Below, piece by piece: positions 31,470 through 42,232 of a stretch of DNA of 64,000 nucleotides. Origin of the DNA: Asterionellopsis glacialis. Taxonomy: Eukaryota > Bacillariophyta > Plagiogrammaphyceae > Rhaphoneidales > Asterionellopsidaceae. Where the stretch lies: assembly GCA_014885115.2 (NCBI GenBank), contig WKLE02002181.1, positions 16,238 to 80,237 of the forward strand, written 5' to 3'. The notes under the pieces are model-generated. The model was not told the origin of the DNA. It ran no database searches and worked only from the letters and a program-made list of their open reading frames with translations. Each line of letters starts with the position of its first letter. Position 1 is the first letter of the stretch. The position numbers were made by a program, and so were the translations under genes.

Positions 31470-32714
31470 GAGAAAAACATACACACACACACACACAAAA
31501 TATATCAAACCAAACCAGAGACTCTAATGATGTGGACAGGATGTGACTAGTATAGTTATCCTCCTATCTATTGGTATTTTTGTTGGATAGGGTTTCATAC
31601 TGAACCGAATCGAGTAGTAGTAGTTGGGAAAAATACTATCGATATCATAAAAAAATATCTCTTGTGTCAAGAGATATGTAGGGGTGTGTTGTGGGAAATT
31701 TACTAGTACTTTGTATTTGTTCTTCTTTTCTCTTTTTTTTTTTTCAATGGAATGGAGAAGTACTTGATGGTTGAGATTATGAAAGAAAAGGAGGGAAACA
31801 AATATTTTCACGAAGCATTGAATTCAAGCAGCAATTCAGCCGTTGGGGCTGCTGTTGTTGTTTATATCTCGAACACTTTAGTTTCAATGTTTGTACCCTT
31901 TGACGCTTTCCAACTCCAAACAAGATTACTTTAGCATCTGCACTTGATGGAATTCTTAAAAGACGTGTTGATTGTTTTTCTCTCACAATAAGATAGTGAT
32001 AATATCTCTATTGTCGATGTTTTTGGATACGCGGACCTGCAAGCAGTCTTGAATAACATCATGTAATATATGTATTAGTTTCAATTTTGCCGAGAACGCA
32101 TTTTTTTTCTTTTTAAATTAAGGGACTTGTGTAAAATCTAAAATCAGACTCGACAACTCGCCTTTCAGTAATCTAACATTGTTTTTCTTCCATTTTTTAT
32201 TTCCATGTTATTTTCGCATTGAATGCTAAATTTTAAAAATAGACTCCACGGAAGAGAACAGACCATTTTGAGCCATAGTGGGACCCGAATAAGAATTTTT
32301 GGCAATCATTACAGTACTTATAGGGAGTGAGTAAATCACACGAGGCAGTCCTAACAATAATGTCTCAACTACACCCCAAAAAATTCGAGGGGTCAATTTG
32401 TGCGACGTGCGAGAGGGAATCTTGCGAAATCTTGAGCATTTCACAGGACTCACAAAACACTTTCTGTACTTCGTATTGACTTCAACAAAGAACCTGACAT
32501 CGACGAATAGAAACGAATCTCTGTCATCTAGATCCTGCTCTGTTCGCTGCGACAGAAGCCAATAAACTAAACTTGAGATCAACCTTGGGCAGAGAAAAAC
32601 TAAAGCAATTCACAGCTGCTTCTGTCTATTAGAAAGACGCAAAAGTTGCTCTACTGCATAATAATATCGAAAGCGACAAAAAAGGGCCGAGTAAAAGACA
32701 ATCCTAAGAAAATA
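31470..32714. other. Intergenic region
   Basis: 1.2 kb without a supportable gene. A CA microsatellite (31480-31497) lies just after the HDAC stop and a T-tract at about 31731-31744. The frame of the LRR gene is open back to a TTG at 32646. Confidence 0.5.
31480..31497. repeat. CA dinucleotide microsatellite
   Basis: Roughly eight consecutive CA units with one interruption, in the 3' UTR of the HDAC gene. Confidence 0.8.
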
Positions 32715-33716
32715 ATGGAAGATCGATTTGTCAATCTATGCTCAAAACTTGTACTAAACGACCCAAATATAACAACGATCTTCTTTCATGATCATGGGGG
32801 TAAAGATGAAAACATCATTCGTTTATCATCTAGTCTGATGGAAAACACAATGATAAGGAAGCTTCAGTTAGATCGAACGAGAATAGATGTGGATGCCATT
32901 AATGCGATTGGGCAGCTACTCCAAAACAATACAACTATTGAAAAATTAACTTTATGCCCCAGGCAGGGAGATACAGGTGCCATTGCATTGGGATTAGCTA
33001 TTCCAAATTTTCAATCCCTCAAAATACTATCCCTTCGAGAAAGTCGCATAGGACCTGACGGTGGAGAAGCACTTGCTAGGGGACTTGAGCGGAACCAGAC
33101 AATCGAGGAACTGAATCTTCGTGACAATATGTTGGGGAATCGCGGAGCTGAAGCTATTGCCGCTATGCTTAGAATCAACCAAAAGATCAATAGTTTGAAT
33201 GTAAGCTACAACCGAATGACAGATAAGGGAATAGTGAGTATTTGCGGGGCATTCAGTGATCGACCCTCATCACAATCTGCTTCTGTTGCCCGCCTTGAGG
33301 GTAATGACATTCATGATGAAGGTATCCTTGCAGCCTGTAAAATGATACAATGTAGTCCATCAATGAGAGAGATTGCTTTCGATTGTTGTGGGAGTCAAAT
33401 TGGAACAAAGAAAAAAATCACAGGTGTCATGGAGCAACATTATGCAATTGAATATTGTCATTTACGAGGAGCCCCGGATTCATTAAGCAGAGCAGTCCAA
33501 TTTTATATTTCTTTAAATAGGCTTGGTCGAAAATATATCATGGACGAAAAATTTCTCTCTAATTTGTGGCCGAGAGTATTTGCAGTCTTTAATCAAGAGA
33601 AAGGTAAAAAGACAAAACTTCAGGGTCCCACTTTCTCGATAATGGCGAGCAAAGAACTGCGTGTTGAAATGATGCATTACTACGTTCGATGTCAACCTCA
33701 TTTGTTCAAGATGTGA
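32715..33716 (+). CDS. Leucine-rich repeat protein (ribonuclease-inhibitor type)
   Basis: 333 residues from the first ATG (MEDRFVNLCSKLV). Six or so LRR units of the RI type, each about 28 residues, are visible: MIRKLQLDRTRIDVDAINAI, TIEKLTLCPRQGDTGAIALG, SLKILSLRESRIGPDGGEAL, TIEELNLRDNMLGNRGAEAI and KINSLNVSYNRMTDKGIVSI. A later unit (SVARLEGNDIHDEGI) is degenerate. The C-terminal third (YISLNRLGRKYIMDEKFLSN LWPRVF) is a helical cap common in diatom LRR proteins. The fold implies protein-protein binding; the partner is unknown. Many such genes exist in diatoms, so orthology cannot be assigned. Confidence 0.82.
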   Translation: MEDRFVNLCSKLVLNDPNITTIFFHDHGGKDENIIRLSSSLMENTMIRKLQLDRTRIDVDAINAIGQLLQNNTTIEKLTLCPRQGDTGAIALGLAIPNFQSLKILSLRESRIGPDGGEALARGLERNQTIEELNLRDNMLGNRGAEAIAAMLRINQKINSLNVSYNRMTDKGIVSICGAFSDRPSSQSASVARLEGNDIHDEGILAACKMIQCSPSMREIAFDCCGSQIGTKKKITGVMEQHYAIEYCHLRGAPDSLSRAVQFYISLNRLGRKYIMDEKFLSNLWPRVFAVFNQEKGKKTKLQGPTFSIMASKELRVEMMHYYVRCQPHLFKM

Positions 33717-33913
33717 AAATTGAGGGCAGAGCCAATAAAAGAATAATCTTATTTTAATTCAGGAGTGACTGACTACTACTACATTCAACTATTGGATTAA
33801 ACCATTCATTGATTTCGACTATAGCGTTGCATATTTAGGTTAGGTGAGTTTCTCCTTGACCCCTTGCGATATTCTTTTCTCTGTATTTGTAGCATTTGTG
33901 ACTATAGATGAAG

Positions 33914-36783
33914 TCAAGGTTTCCAATCCAACAAACGTTGGACCAATTCGGAACTACTACTGCATGTGACGTCATATCTTGTGGCGTCCAAAAAGTGGTG
34001 CTCCTCGACGACTCCAGATTCGCCCTGCTCAGAAAGACATCGTATTGCTGCTGCACGACAAAGAGCGGCAAGATCCGCACCACTGAATCCAACGCATTTC
34101 GATGCAACTATCTTGCACAAACTTTGGACACTGTCATTGTCAGAGTAACGCAATCGCATCTTGGAGATGTGAACATTCAAAATATCAACACGCTCGGGAT
34201 CCGTTGGTAATCCAACATGGACCACTTGATCGAATCTTCCAGGACGGAGAAAGGCGGCGTCTACCATCCAGGGGGTGTTTGTGGCGCCAAGGACGACAAC
34301 ACGCGTATTTCTGTGCTGTTCCCACTCGTCACTATTGCCACCGCTATTAACATTTTCCTCTGTTGTAGTTGCCGTTTTGTCGGCATCTCTCCAATGTGCA
34401 ACATCATCCAGACATTGCAATAAGGTACTTGTAAGCCGTCCACTTCCGCTCCCAGTGCGTTCTGTAAACAAGGCTTGAAATTCATCAATAAATACTACTG
34501 ATGGAGCATTGGTACGAGCAGTTTCAAAAGCATTCACAAGCAGCTTTTCGCTATTACCTACTTGCGCCTGTACAATATCACTGGCACGAAGAGAAATGAA
34601 AGCGCCGCCAACATCACCTACTCCCTGCGAAACTTTGCCTTGAGCAAGTAACTTAGCGATTGCTTTAGCGAGAAGAGTTTTTCCCGTTCCTGGTGGACCA
34701 TAGAGGAGAACACCTGTGGGTGGCGAGAATCCAAGTTTTGCCATAGTGCGGCGTTTAGATGGGTCAAGGGCGAGGGAATCCTCAAGGGCCTGTTTAGCAC
34801 GCAAGTTACCACCAACAGTGGCAAACAGTTCCTTATTTTGCTGCTTTCTGTTACTATCTGAACTCTGTGAAGATGACATGAAAGAAACGTTTGCAGACGA
34901 TGCCATGGACGAAGACCCCCGTTGAAGTATTGACATGGCAGTCTCCAACTGTTCAACACTGGCAACGACCACGTCATTGGTGGACTGACTCTTGTTGGTA
35001 GAAGCCAAAATCTCCGTAAGCCGCTGAGCCACTCTTTTAAATGTATTCCCCCGTGCTGAAACTGCTGAAGCGGCAAGGATTGGTAGGCGTGCTTTGGCAC
35101 TATTGTCCAAGTCAACTTTTGCTTCGTGAAACGCTCTTTGGAATGATAAGAATCGTGTTTTTGCCGATGGGTCGGGAAGTCTGTAGTGACCCCCTCCTAA
35201 TGCACCAAGAACGGTGGTATCTGAGTTCCTTGTCGTGCTTGTATCATTAGCACCTCTCGTAGACCGCCCACCGTCATCTGGACATGTGACAATTCCAACA
35301 AGACAAACTCGAACCGACATGACATGTCCATTTGTGCCTCCTAAATTATAAAGCGGATTCTTATTCGACGGAAAGGGGAATTCTTTCCTTTTCGTTAATG
35401 TGGTAGAAACTTTATTTAGGTACGAAGCTATAGCGTTCAAAATATAATCAGAAATAAGAATAAGAAAAGCATAAAATAAAAAGTCAGGTACCATATTATT
35501 CCGTCGAGCGCAAGTGCAATGTGTACATGAATAATGTCGTTCGTACCAATTCCATTAAGCACAGGAACAGCAGCATCCCCTGCACTGCTCTTGCCAGAAA
35601 GAGCTGGGGGCAGCATTGCGTCCAACTGGTCAAGAATTATGCACACAGACGCACAACCTTCACGAACCGCGGCGCTCATTACAATGCTATGAAGCATTGA
35701 TTCTAAGGCAGCATCAGCATGAATGCCATATTTGGCAAACAAGGGGGCAGCCTGTATAACATGGATTGCGCCACAGTGCAGTAAACGTCGCGCAATAGTC
35801 TGTACGAGCATGCTTTTTCCTGCTCCGTGAACTGGACTATGTACCACGAGGGAACCACCTTCCTCCCATAAAAGAGACGGTATTTTACCCAATTCACCGT
35901 AGCAATTCGTCGTTGTATGGAGTGCTTGTGAATCTACTTCATGATTTTTGTATTTATCTAGAGCACGATGTAGTTGTTGACGCTGAAGTTTGCGATTATT
36001 ATACGTTGTCAAGGCATTTGCTGTAGTTCCGATTAAAATTGGCTGCGACAGCAGCAAAGCCATCCGGAGTTTTAGCGAATTCACTGTCTCTTGGTCATGA
36101 TTGTGAAGAATTTCTAGTTCAGCAGCATTGTTCCAATCTTGTGCCATGTTTACTTCTCCCGATAGAAGATCCGTCAATGAATAGTGAGCGTCCGATGCAA
36201 GTCTCGCAGTCGGGTAGTCTGCGTTTGAACCCTCCACGCGAGTTGCTTTTTCAGTGGGTAAAATACGTATAAGTGTTCGCTGGTCGACCGCTACGTTCTC
36301 TATGGTAGAATTTTCGACATAGATCGACTTTGAAAAACCTACAAATGCCCTCAACCAACATGGATAGTCCTCTAGTTCTGTCGGGTTTTCACTAGGTAGA
36401 TACACGATTGGAACTTCCTCATGCTGCCGTTCGTAGGAACCGTCAGCTCTCCTTGTTGACGTAAATATAAGTGTTGCATCTCTGTCAGCGTTATATTGTA
36501 TACTCGTTTTCTTTTGTTTGGTTTGGTAAACATTACCCTTACGTACATTTATTCCATCTATTTTGTTGCTTTTATTTGTTATATTAGAGTCATCATCTCT
36601 TGCGCTCAACGTGAGACCAATCGAGTGGTTTAAGGTGAGTTGTTTCAAGTGTATGTGAACCATTGGTGCTGATAGCGACGGTGTACTTTCATGATACCTT
36701 GGAGTTTTCAACGAAAGCGGAATTACTTCCAAAAGTATTATTGGAATGGATGAACTCATACATATGCTATTACTGCCAAACAT
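33914..36783 (-). CDS. Double-AAA+ ATPase, PEX1/PEX6/AFG2-like
   Basis: Exons 36783-35547 and 35427-33914 join in frame as VPVLNGI-ASYLNKV and give 916 residues. The N-terminal third is divergent. The first AAA domain has a degraded P-loop (VHSPVHGAGKSMLVQTIARR) and a Walker B lacking the Glu (CIILDQLDAML, DQ for DE), so it probably does not hydrolyse ATP. The second is intact: ATVGGNLRAKQAL, GVLLYGPPGTGKTLLAKAIA, VVFIDEFQALF, sensor GATNTPWMVD and arginine finger AAFLRPGRFDQ, then FSGADLAALCRAAAIRCL. One dead and one live ring plus 'DEF' at Walker B fit peroxisomal PEX1, but PEX6 or AFG2/SPATA5 types are not excluded. The pore-loop site reads VQAQVGNSEK. Confidence 0.82.
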
Positions 36784-37493
36784 AGTCTTCCTCAGTTTAA
36801 GTTTACTAGATTTTGTTCAGAATCAAAATCGAAAAAAGTGCACTCTATCGTCTCAGTTCTGCATAGGGTACAGAGATGTTCACTTTCATGGTTTGTTAAA
36901 CTTATCTAGCTCGTTCTATTTAGTGTAAGGTCACTGATATATTTCTTCTTTGTCGACCTCTGAGTAGATGAACTTGGTTTGCTTGTGGATGGTGCCTAGC
37001 CATGTTGATGTTGCCATCAAACAGGCATCAAACAAGAGATGTGTTCTTGAGTTCGACTGGTTTTCCACCTGTTGGTTGGCGGCGGATGGAGTCGAATCCT
37101 CTGCTTCCAGTTTTGATCTCTAAAGACCCTATTCATTACAAAATTGTCTAACAAGCGTAGAATTTAATATTGACCATAAGTGATATTTTTCTTTCATACT
37201 GTTTTCCGCTTTGTTCTGATGAAGTGCAGACGGACAGTGTTCAAGCTCTTTCAAAGCTTTCTGGTCCATTCAGAGCTCGTTTGTACTGAACGCTCTACTC
37301 TTTCCCTGTCCATTCAGAGCTCGCGGGAATCAAATTGACAGATTGCAGATTGCGATGCTGTCGATGAACAGAGTAATTTTTAGTCGTGGTTCTTCAAATT
37401 TTAACCTCACTTTTTTCATTTTTGTTTCAAACTCTGGTCATAAAATTTTGAACCACATCAACTAGAACCACTTGTTATTTTTTTAAACACTAC
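36784..37493. other. Divergent intergenic region with a 16-bp direct repeat
   Basis: This is the promoter region between the AAA+ gene and the SPFH gene. It carries two copies of GTCCATTCAGAGCTCG (37264-37279 and 37308-37323). No coding frame is supported. Confidence 0.55.
37264..37323. repeat. 16-bp direct repeat pair
   Basis: GTCCATTCAGAGCTCG occurs twice with start points 44 bp apart, upstream of the SPFH-domain gene. Confidence 0.7.
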
Positions 37494-38321
37494 ATGCCAA
37501 ATCATTCTTGCCAAGTAACAACAGCAATATGCGTACTCACTACCATACTCGTTGGGGCGATCGTTGGTTTTACAGCTCTAGGAAAGTCTTTTACGACTGT
37601 ATCACCAGGTGAAGTTGGAATTGTCGTTACGCATGGAAATCTTCGAGCACTTGGACCTGGACGCCATCAAGTTAGGCCCTTCGTTTCCGAGATTGATCAC
37701 ATGACAACTAAGACTCAATTACTCGAACAGGAACATGTTATCCCCACCAAGGAAGGCCTTGCCGTACAGCTCGAAACAGCCGTACAGTATCGCCTTGATA
37801 CTGGCAAGGCCAAAGATGTTTACAAAGAGGTAGGAAAGGAGTATTCCGAAAAGATCATTGCACCAGCTGCAGCTTCTACAATCCGCAGCCTTACATCCAA
37901 CGTCGAAGCAAAGGCCCTCTACACCAACGGCCGGGATGAAATCCAAGCTGACATGAAGGAGCAGCTTACCGAAGCCTTGGCTCCTCGTGGAATTATTATT
38001 GAGAATGCCTTCTTGAAAGGTATTGTACTTCCCCAACAGCTTCGGGCATCGATTGAGCTTAAGGCCCAGGCAGAGCAGGAGGCAGAACAAATGGAATTCA
38101 AGCTTGAACAGGAACGTCAAGAAGCAGAAAGGAAGGCCATTGAAGCTCAGGGCATTGCCGATTTCCAGAGGATTGTGAGCGAGGGCATTAACAACAACTT
38201 ATTGAAGTGGAAGGGAATCGAAGCCACAGAAAAGTTGGCTGAATCTGATAATACCAAGCTTGTCATTATGGGCAACGGTGAAGATGGTCTTCCAGTCATT
38301 TTGAATGGCGGTGGAGATTAA
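37494..38321 (+). CDS. SPFH/prohibitin-domain membrane protein
   Basis: 275 residues in one exon. An N-terminal hydrophobic anchor (TTILVGAIVGFTALGKSFTT) is followed by the band-7 domain: VSPGEVGIVVTHGNLRALGP, GLAVQLETAVQYRLDTGKAK, EYSEKIIAPAAASTIRSLTS and GIIIENAFLKGIVLPQQLRA. A long charged coiled coil then runs SIELKAQAEQEAEQMEFKLE ... ERKAIEAQGIADFQRI. The layout matches prohibitin-type SPFH proteins, which form rings in mitochondrial or other membranes and scaffold proteases and lipids. Location is not clear; the N-terminus is not a clear plastid signal. ATG at 37494 is the first in frame. Confidence 0.88.
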   Translation: MPNHSCQVTTAICVLTTILVGAIVGFTALGKSFTTVSPGEVGIVVTHGNLRALGPGRHQVRPFVSEIDHMTTKTQLLEQEHVIPTKEGLAVQLETAVQYRLDTGKAKDVYKEVGKEYSEKIIAPAAASTIRSLTSNVEAKALYTNGRDEIQADMKEQLTEALAPRGIIIENAFLKGIVLPQQLRASIELKAQAEQEAEQMEFKLEQERQEAERKAIEAQGIADFQRIVSEGINNNLLKWKGIEATEKLAESDNTKLVIMGNGEDGLPVILNGGGD

Positions 38322-38802
38322 TCTAAAGACTGCAATGCAGTCTCTAGAGTATAACCTTTTTAAAGCTTACATAATATTCATTCACTGAACAAATTCTCTG
38401 CAAAACTTTTTTAAAATTGTGAATGGGCCTTTGGTCCTCTTCAGTAAACACTCTTTCGTAGAAATGGCACCTGTATTAATTTGTGGTGGGAACGGGCTCA
38501 AAGGAAAAAATCGTCTTATTCTAAAATTGGAAGAGAATAATATAATTGTTGTACCTAGAATACCATCACGGGCTGTTTCGACAACTGGATGACAAGTAGA
38601 CAACTACTAATTCCAAAAACCCAGTGAATCTTATATTTCTGTGTGCGTGTTCGTAACAGATTCTCTAGATAAGCTATAGTCATGAATAGAATATGATAGG
38701 CTCTAGTAGCTTGTTTTGACAAACTCTCCCGTTCTATCAAAATTGGTTTCAAACCCACCACAATTCTTTACGCAGCTAGCACGAGTGGCAGAGCACCAAA
38801 TC
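38322..38802. other. Convergent intergenic region
   Basis: This contains the 3' flanks of the SPFH and ferredoxin-like genes. Only shadow or chance ORFs were seen. Confidence 0.5.
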
Positions 38803-39354
38803 TTAAAACGTGTTGATTGTGCACTTTCCCTGAGGAATTTTTGCTTGGCATGCTTTGACAATTCTTCCATCCATTTGAATTTCACAAGTGCCGCAATCAC
38901 CTTTCTTACAACTGTAGGTAACCTTTGTCCTGGCAGCAGCTAAAACTTGACTGACTTTTTGATTGGCCACGGCTTTTACTGGTTTGCCATTGATGGTTAC
39001 TTCGTTTATTTTTGGACCCTGAAGTGATTATGCAAATGAGAATATCATGTGGACCATCACAATTTTGGTGAGAGGAAAAGTGTGATCAAAAGAATCTATC
39101 AGGGCATCAAAACGAAACACAAACAAATATATACTTACACCTTTAATGCCTGCATTTTCTTTTTTCCCCAATGAATCATCATTAGAAAATGCACCTTTTA
39201 AGGCGTTACCAAAAAGATTTAAGCTTGTAGAAGAGCTTACAACGTGGGCTTGTTGTTGCGGAAGTACTGCACTAAAGGCGCTCACTGAAACTGGTGCATA
39301 AACAAACCATGATGCTGCAGCTAGAAGAAAAACGCATGAACGCATGGATAACAT
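38803..39354 (-). CDS. Plastid-targeted [2Fe-2S] ferredoxin-like protein
   Basis: Exon 1 is 39354-39139 and exon 2 is 39018-38803 (stop TAA); the intron (GTAAGT ... TTCAG) falls between codons. The product is 143 residues. The leader MLSMRSCVFLLAAASWFVYA runs to VSAFSA, a diatom plastid signal; a second ATG at 39345 is an alternative start. Exon 2 carries the whole redox domain: KINEVTINGKPVKAVANQKV SQVLAAA and then TYSCKKGDCGTCEIQMDGRI VKACQ. This is a Cys-x4-Cys-x2-Cys-x11-Cys arrangement with the last Cys close, so the domain is shorter than photosynthetic PetF. Such small Fer2 proteins bind one [2Fe-2S] cluster; the electron partner is unknown. Much of exon 2 is masked by a longer ORF in another frame. 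Confidence 0.85.
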
Positions 39355-40023
39355 GATGGATGGGTATGATTCTTTGCTACTTGCACAATATTCCTTGTTC
39401 CCCCAGGGTGGACGACGCTGCAGAAACAATCTACAACCTTCAAATTGCAAAGTTTCGCGAACCGAAGACGGAACAAATGCACTGAAACACTTCGTGCGTC
39501 GGATTGTCGGGGTTGTGATCTTGATAGGTGCCACAACTCCCAAAAAAAAACATAGCGATGACGTGTTCCTCATTTTTCTTCATTTTGTACGTTTACCACA
39601 TGTTTAATAAATACGACGTTTCCTGTATCCAAGACAAAATTGAGATAAATCTGCTTTGGCCGACATCCACATTAAAATTTGAGAAAGCAAATTCTGCTTT
39701 AGTCAAAAGCCTATTCTGCATACGATAAGTTTTTCATAATATTATGTTCAATCTGAAACAACCAAGCGCACCAGAGCGAGGACAATATATTAAATGCAGG
39801 AATTCCTTCAGTATCACGTCACCACAGAGCTTGAAATTGGGTCCAACGATGATCGTAATTTTTTTCTTGGCTAGTCCATGAAAATATATTTTCCGTTGCT
39901 ATTTGTAGAAGAGAAAAAAGTATACGTCAGGTTGTCATGAATATAGATACAAGGTTTTGAGCTACTTTTTTCAAGTCAATTATCAATATTTTTGTCATAT
40001 AATTATATAAATTTACAAATATT
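39355..40023. other. Intergenic region
   Basis: No gene is supported. Upstream of the ATG at 39354 the frame stays open to about 39573, but that leader has no signal-peptide character. The rest is AT-rich. Confidence 0.5.
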
Positions 40024-41535
40024 TTATAACACATCCGCAGATTCATCAGCTTCCAATAAATCCACATCTTCGATTGCTCCAGGTCCAAGTTCTTTCTCTT
40101 CGGTTTCACGCTTCTCTTTGCCATTCATTTTGATAGTTGCAGTAATGACGACGACGATCAAAAACGCAACGAGCCCAAAGATGACATAATTTAAAGTTTT
40201 CCACCCGTTGATCTCCTCGCCCCCTGCACTGTCGTAAATGTACCCTGTACTAAAGATGAAAGCTCCACTAAAAAGGAACACCAAACATTCGTTGGCGGCT
40301 TGGACTTTTGCCTTTAGATGAGGAGATCCCATATAGGATCGTGTCACCCACATGGATGCACCCGAAAATCCAAAATTCCAACCAATTCCGAGTAAAATTA
40401 ACCCTAGATACCAAGGAACGGTAGTATTGTTGTTGTCTTGAGTAGCAAACCCGTTAACACATGTTGCCAATACAAACATGACAATGGCTACATATGTAGC
40501 TTTGATGAAACCATGAGTTTTGATAAAGGCACCACTGAAAAATCCAGGCGCATACATGGATAGAAAGTGACACTCGATCACTGTTAATGATTGCCTTGCT
40601 GTATATCCCATTTCTTTCATTGCCACACGGAAAATTGACATTGGCATTGCCATTATTGACCATGTAAGAGTTGCAACCAAGACGGGGAGTATGAAATCTG
40701 AATGTTTCAATATTGACTCAAATTCCCTCGTGGGTAGAGGAGGAGGTACCGGTGTTCTATTTCCACTCTGCGTATGAGTCGTAATGTCTGACTGTTCAGT
40801 GTCTGACTTTTCTTTGTCTTCACTGCGACCTTCTATTCTCCTAGGAGTATTCTCCTCCTGCTTTTCAATGGAGGATGGTGGAAAACCGACAAAACGGACA
40901 AATATTGCCTGTGCCAAATTGAAACATCCTGCAACCACAAATACACCAAAATACTCCATATTACTCTCATTTCCAAACTTGCCCTTTGTGGCATCGGCAG
41001 CTTCTGGACCTGCAAATGAAGCCAAACATCCACCACACAATACCCACGTCATTGCTCGAGATTGGAATTCCAAAGGAACAACTTCGACTGCCGCAAATCG
41101 AAGGTACATTCCAATACCACTTCCAGCACCCAAAAAAAGATTTGCCACCAATATTAGGACCGTAGACGATAGGTAAACACCGATGCAACTCAAAAGTACC
41201 CCCATTAATGACAAAGTACATCCACACCAAAGACCTTTCCGACGACCCCAACGTTGAAAGACCCAATGTGTTACAGTTAAAGAAACAATGGACATGCCTA
41301 AGAAAAAGGCAGCTAATGCAAAAGGTGCGAGTGTAACATCACCACCTACTGATTGGACAACTATAGCTCCTGTCCCTACGACCAATGTCATGGCAGCTAC
41401 TACACAAGAGAATGCTAAAACTAAAAAGATAATATCCAATATTTGTTTTCTTGTCAAAGAGGAGGAGGTGGTGGATATCGCAACATCGTCATCAGCAACG
41501 CCAGTAGGCCGTTCATCTCGCGATGATTCCGACAT
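40024..41535 (-). CDS. Major facilitator superfamily transporter
   Basis: 503 residues from the first ATG (MSESSRDERPTGVADDD); the frame opens at a TTG at 41577. About twelve hydrophobic helices are grouped six and six. The first half shows THWVFQRWGRRKGLWCGCTL, the MFS motif-A loop after TM2. A charged cytoplasmic loop (IEKQEENTPRRIEGRSEDKE ...) separates the halves. The second half opens ESILKHSDFILPVLVATLTW. The sequence resembles bacterial/fungal drug:H+ or metabolite MFS carriers, but the substrate cannot be inferred. It is divergent from the Mpv17 gene over a 697-bp spacer that holds a TGACGTCA box. Confidence 0.85.
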   Translation of the reverse strand: MSESSRDERPTGVADDDVAISTTSSSLTRKQILDIIFLVLAFSCVVAAMTLVVGTGAIVVQSVGGDVTLAPFALAAFFLGMSIVSLTVTHWVFQRWGRRKGLWCGCTLSLMGVLLSCIGVYLSSTVLILVANLFLGAGSGIGMYLRFAAVEVVPLEFQSRAMTWVLCGGCLASFAGPEAADATKGKFGNESNMEYFGVFVVAGCFNLAQAIFVRFVGFPPSSIEKQEENTPRRIEGRSEDKEKSDTEQSDITTHTQSGNRTPVPPPLPTREFESILKHSDFILPVLVATLTWSIMAMPMSIFRVAMKEMGYTARQSLTVIECHFLSMYAPGFFSGAFIKTHGFIKATYVAIVMFVLATCVNGFATQDNNNTTVPWYLGLILLGIGWNFGFSGASMWVTRSYMGSPHLKAKVQAANECLVFLFSGAFIFSTGYIYDSAGGEEINGWKTLNYVIFGLVAFLIVVVITATIKMNGKEKRETEEKELGPGAIEDVDLLEADESADVL

Positions 41536-42232
41536 TATTTTTGCAGTATTTTTTATGATGCACAAAAAATCTTTCAAATCATATTCAGATTGGATCCTTC
41601 AGCGTTCTTTCTGGAGGGAGTTACATATGCTGGTTAATCAAAGTTCGACGTTGAATGTTTGCATACACGGTAGGGCGGTGATAAACAATAATGTCAAAAA
41701 GATGTTGTAGGTTGTAAACTCGATGGTTGTCTTGGCTGTTGGTTGTTCTTATTATTCGATTTTCTTTCTCTTTTTTTTTTTTTCTGTCGACGCGCGATTC
41801 TGACAATTTTTCAAATACTGTGACGTCATATACTGTAGGTATCGCATCAGTTACATACGTTCTTTATCGTTTTGACACCAGTACACGTAGGAAACTAACA
41901 GAGTACCGCCGGAGTTTGACATTGTTTGTTTCTTTGGAATCTTCTGGATCTTTCAAAAGCAAGGCCGAAAGAAGCAAGCAGCAACTTACTACAGTATTTT
42001 TTTATTGACGACGCACCTTTTTGGCGCAGGTGGCATTGCAGGACACGTCGGCGTGTTTCTTCACCAGCTTCACAGATGCGACATGCAAGACATGAGGAAT
42101 TTAGGGGAATGATAGGTCACAACATCTGGGTTTCTGTTCTTTCACAGTAACAACACAGTCTGTACTTCAATTTTGTTTTGAAAGTTGTCAAGCAATTTTA
42201 TTTTCTATTAGAGAGAAGAACTGTGAATCACA
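41536..42232. other. Divergent intergenic region MFS/Mpv17
   Basis: The spacer between two divergent start codons. It carries a pyrimidine tract (41755-41783) and the palindrome TGACGTCA at 41821-41828. Short ORFs crossing it are of low complexity. Confidence 0.5.
41821..41828. promoter_or_regulatory. TGACGTCA (CRE/bZIP) palindrome
   Basis: A perfect 8-bp CRE lies 286 bp upstream of the MFS start and 405 bp upstream of the Mpv17 start. In the diatom Phaeodactylum, TGACGT/ACGTCA elements mediate CO2- and cAMP-responsive transcription of carbonic anhydrase. A role here is inferred from motif only. Confidence 0.35.

Noticed and set aside
34618..35115. 165-aa minus-strand ORF inside the AAA+ gene
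   Set aside because: Frame shadow of the second AAA domain exon.
37000..37115. Possible tRNA (GATTCGACTCC-like T-loop on the minus strand)
   Set aside because: The T-stem does not pair over five bases and no D- or anticodon arm could be formed.
38703..38900. 65-aa minus ORF with Cys residues
   Set aside because: Shadow frame of ferredoxin-like exon 2; the spliced frame carries the Fe-S motif.
41727..42150. Plus ORFs of 93 and 74 aa upstream of Mpv17
   Set aside because: They start in a pyrimidine tract (FFFFLS runs) within the divergent promoter and have no domain.
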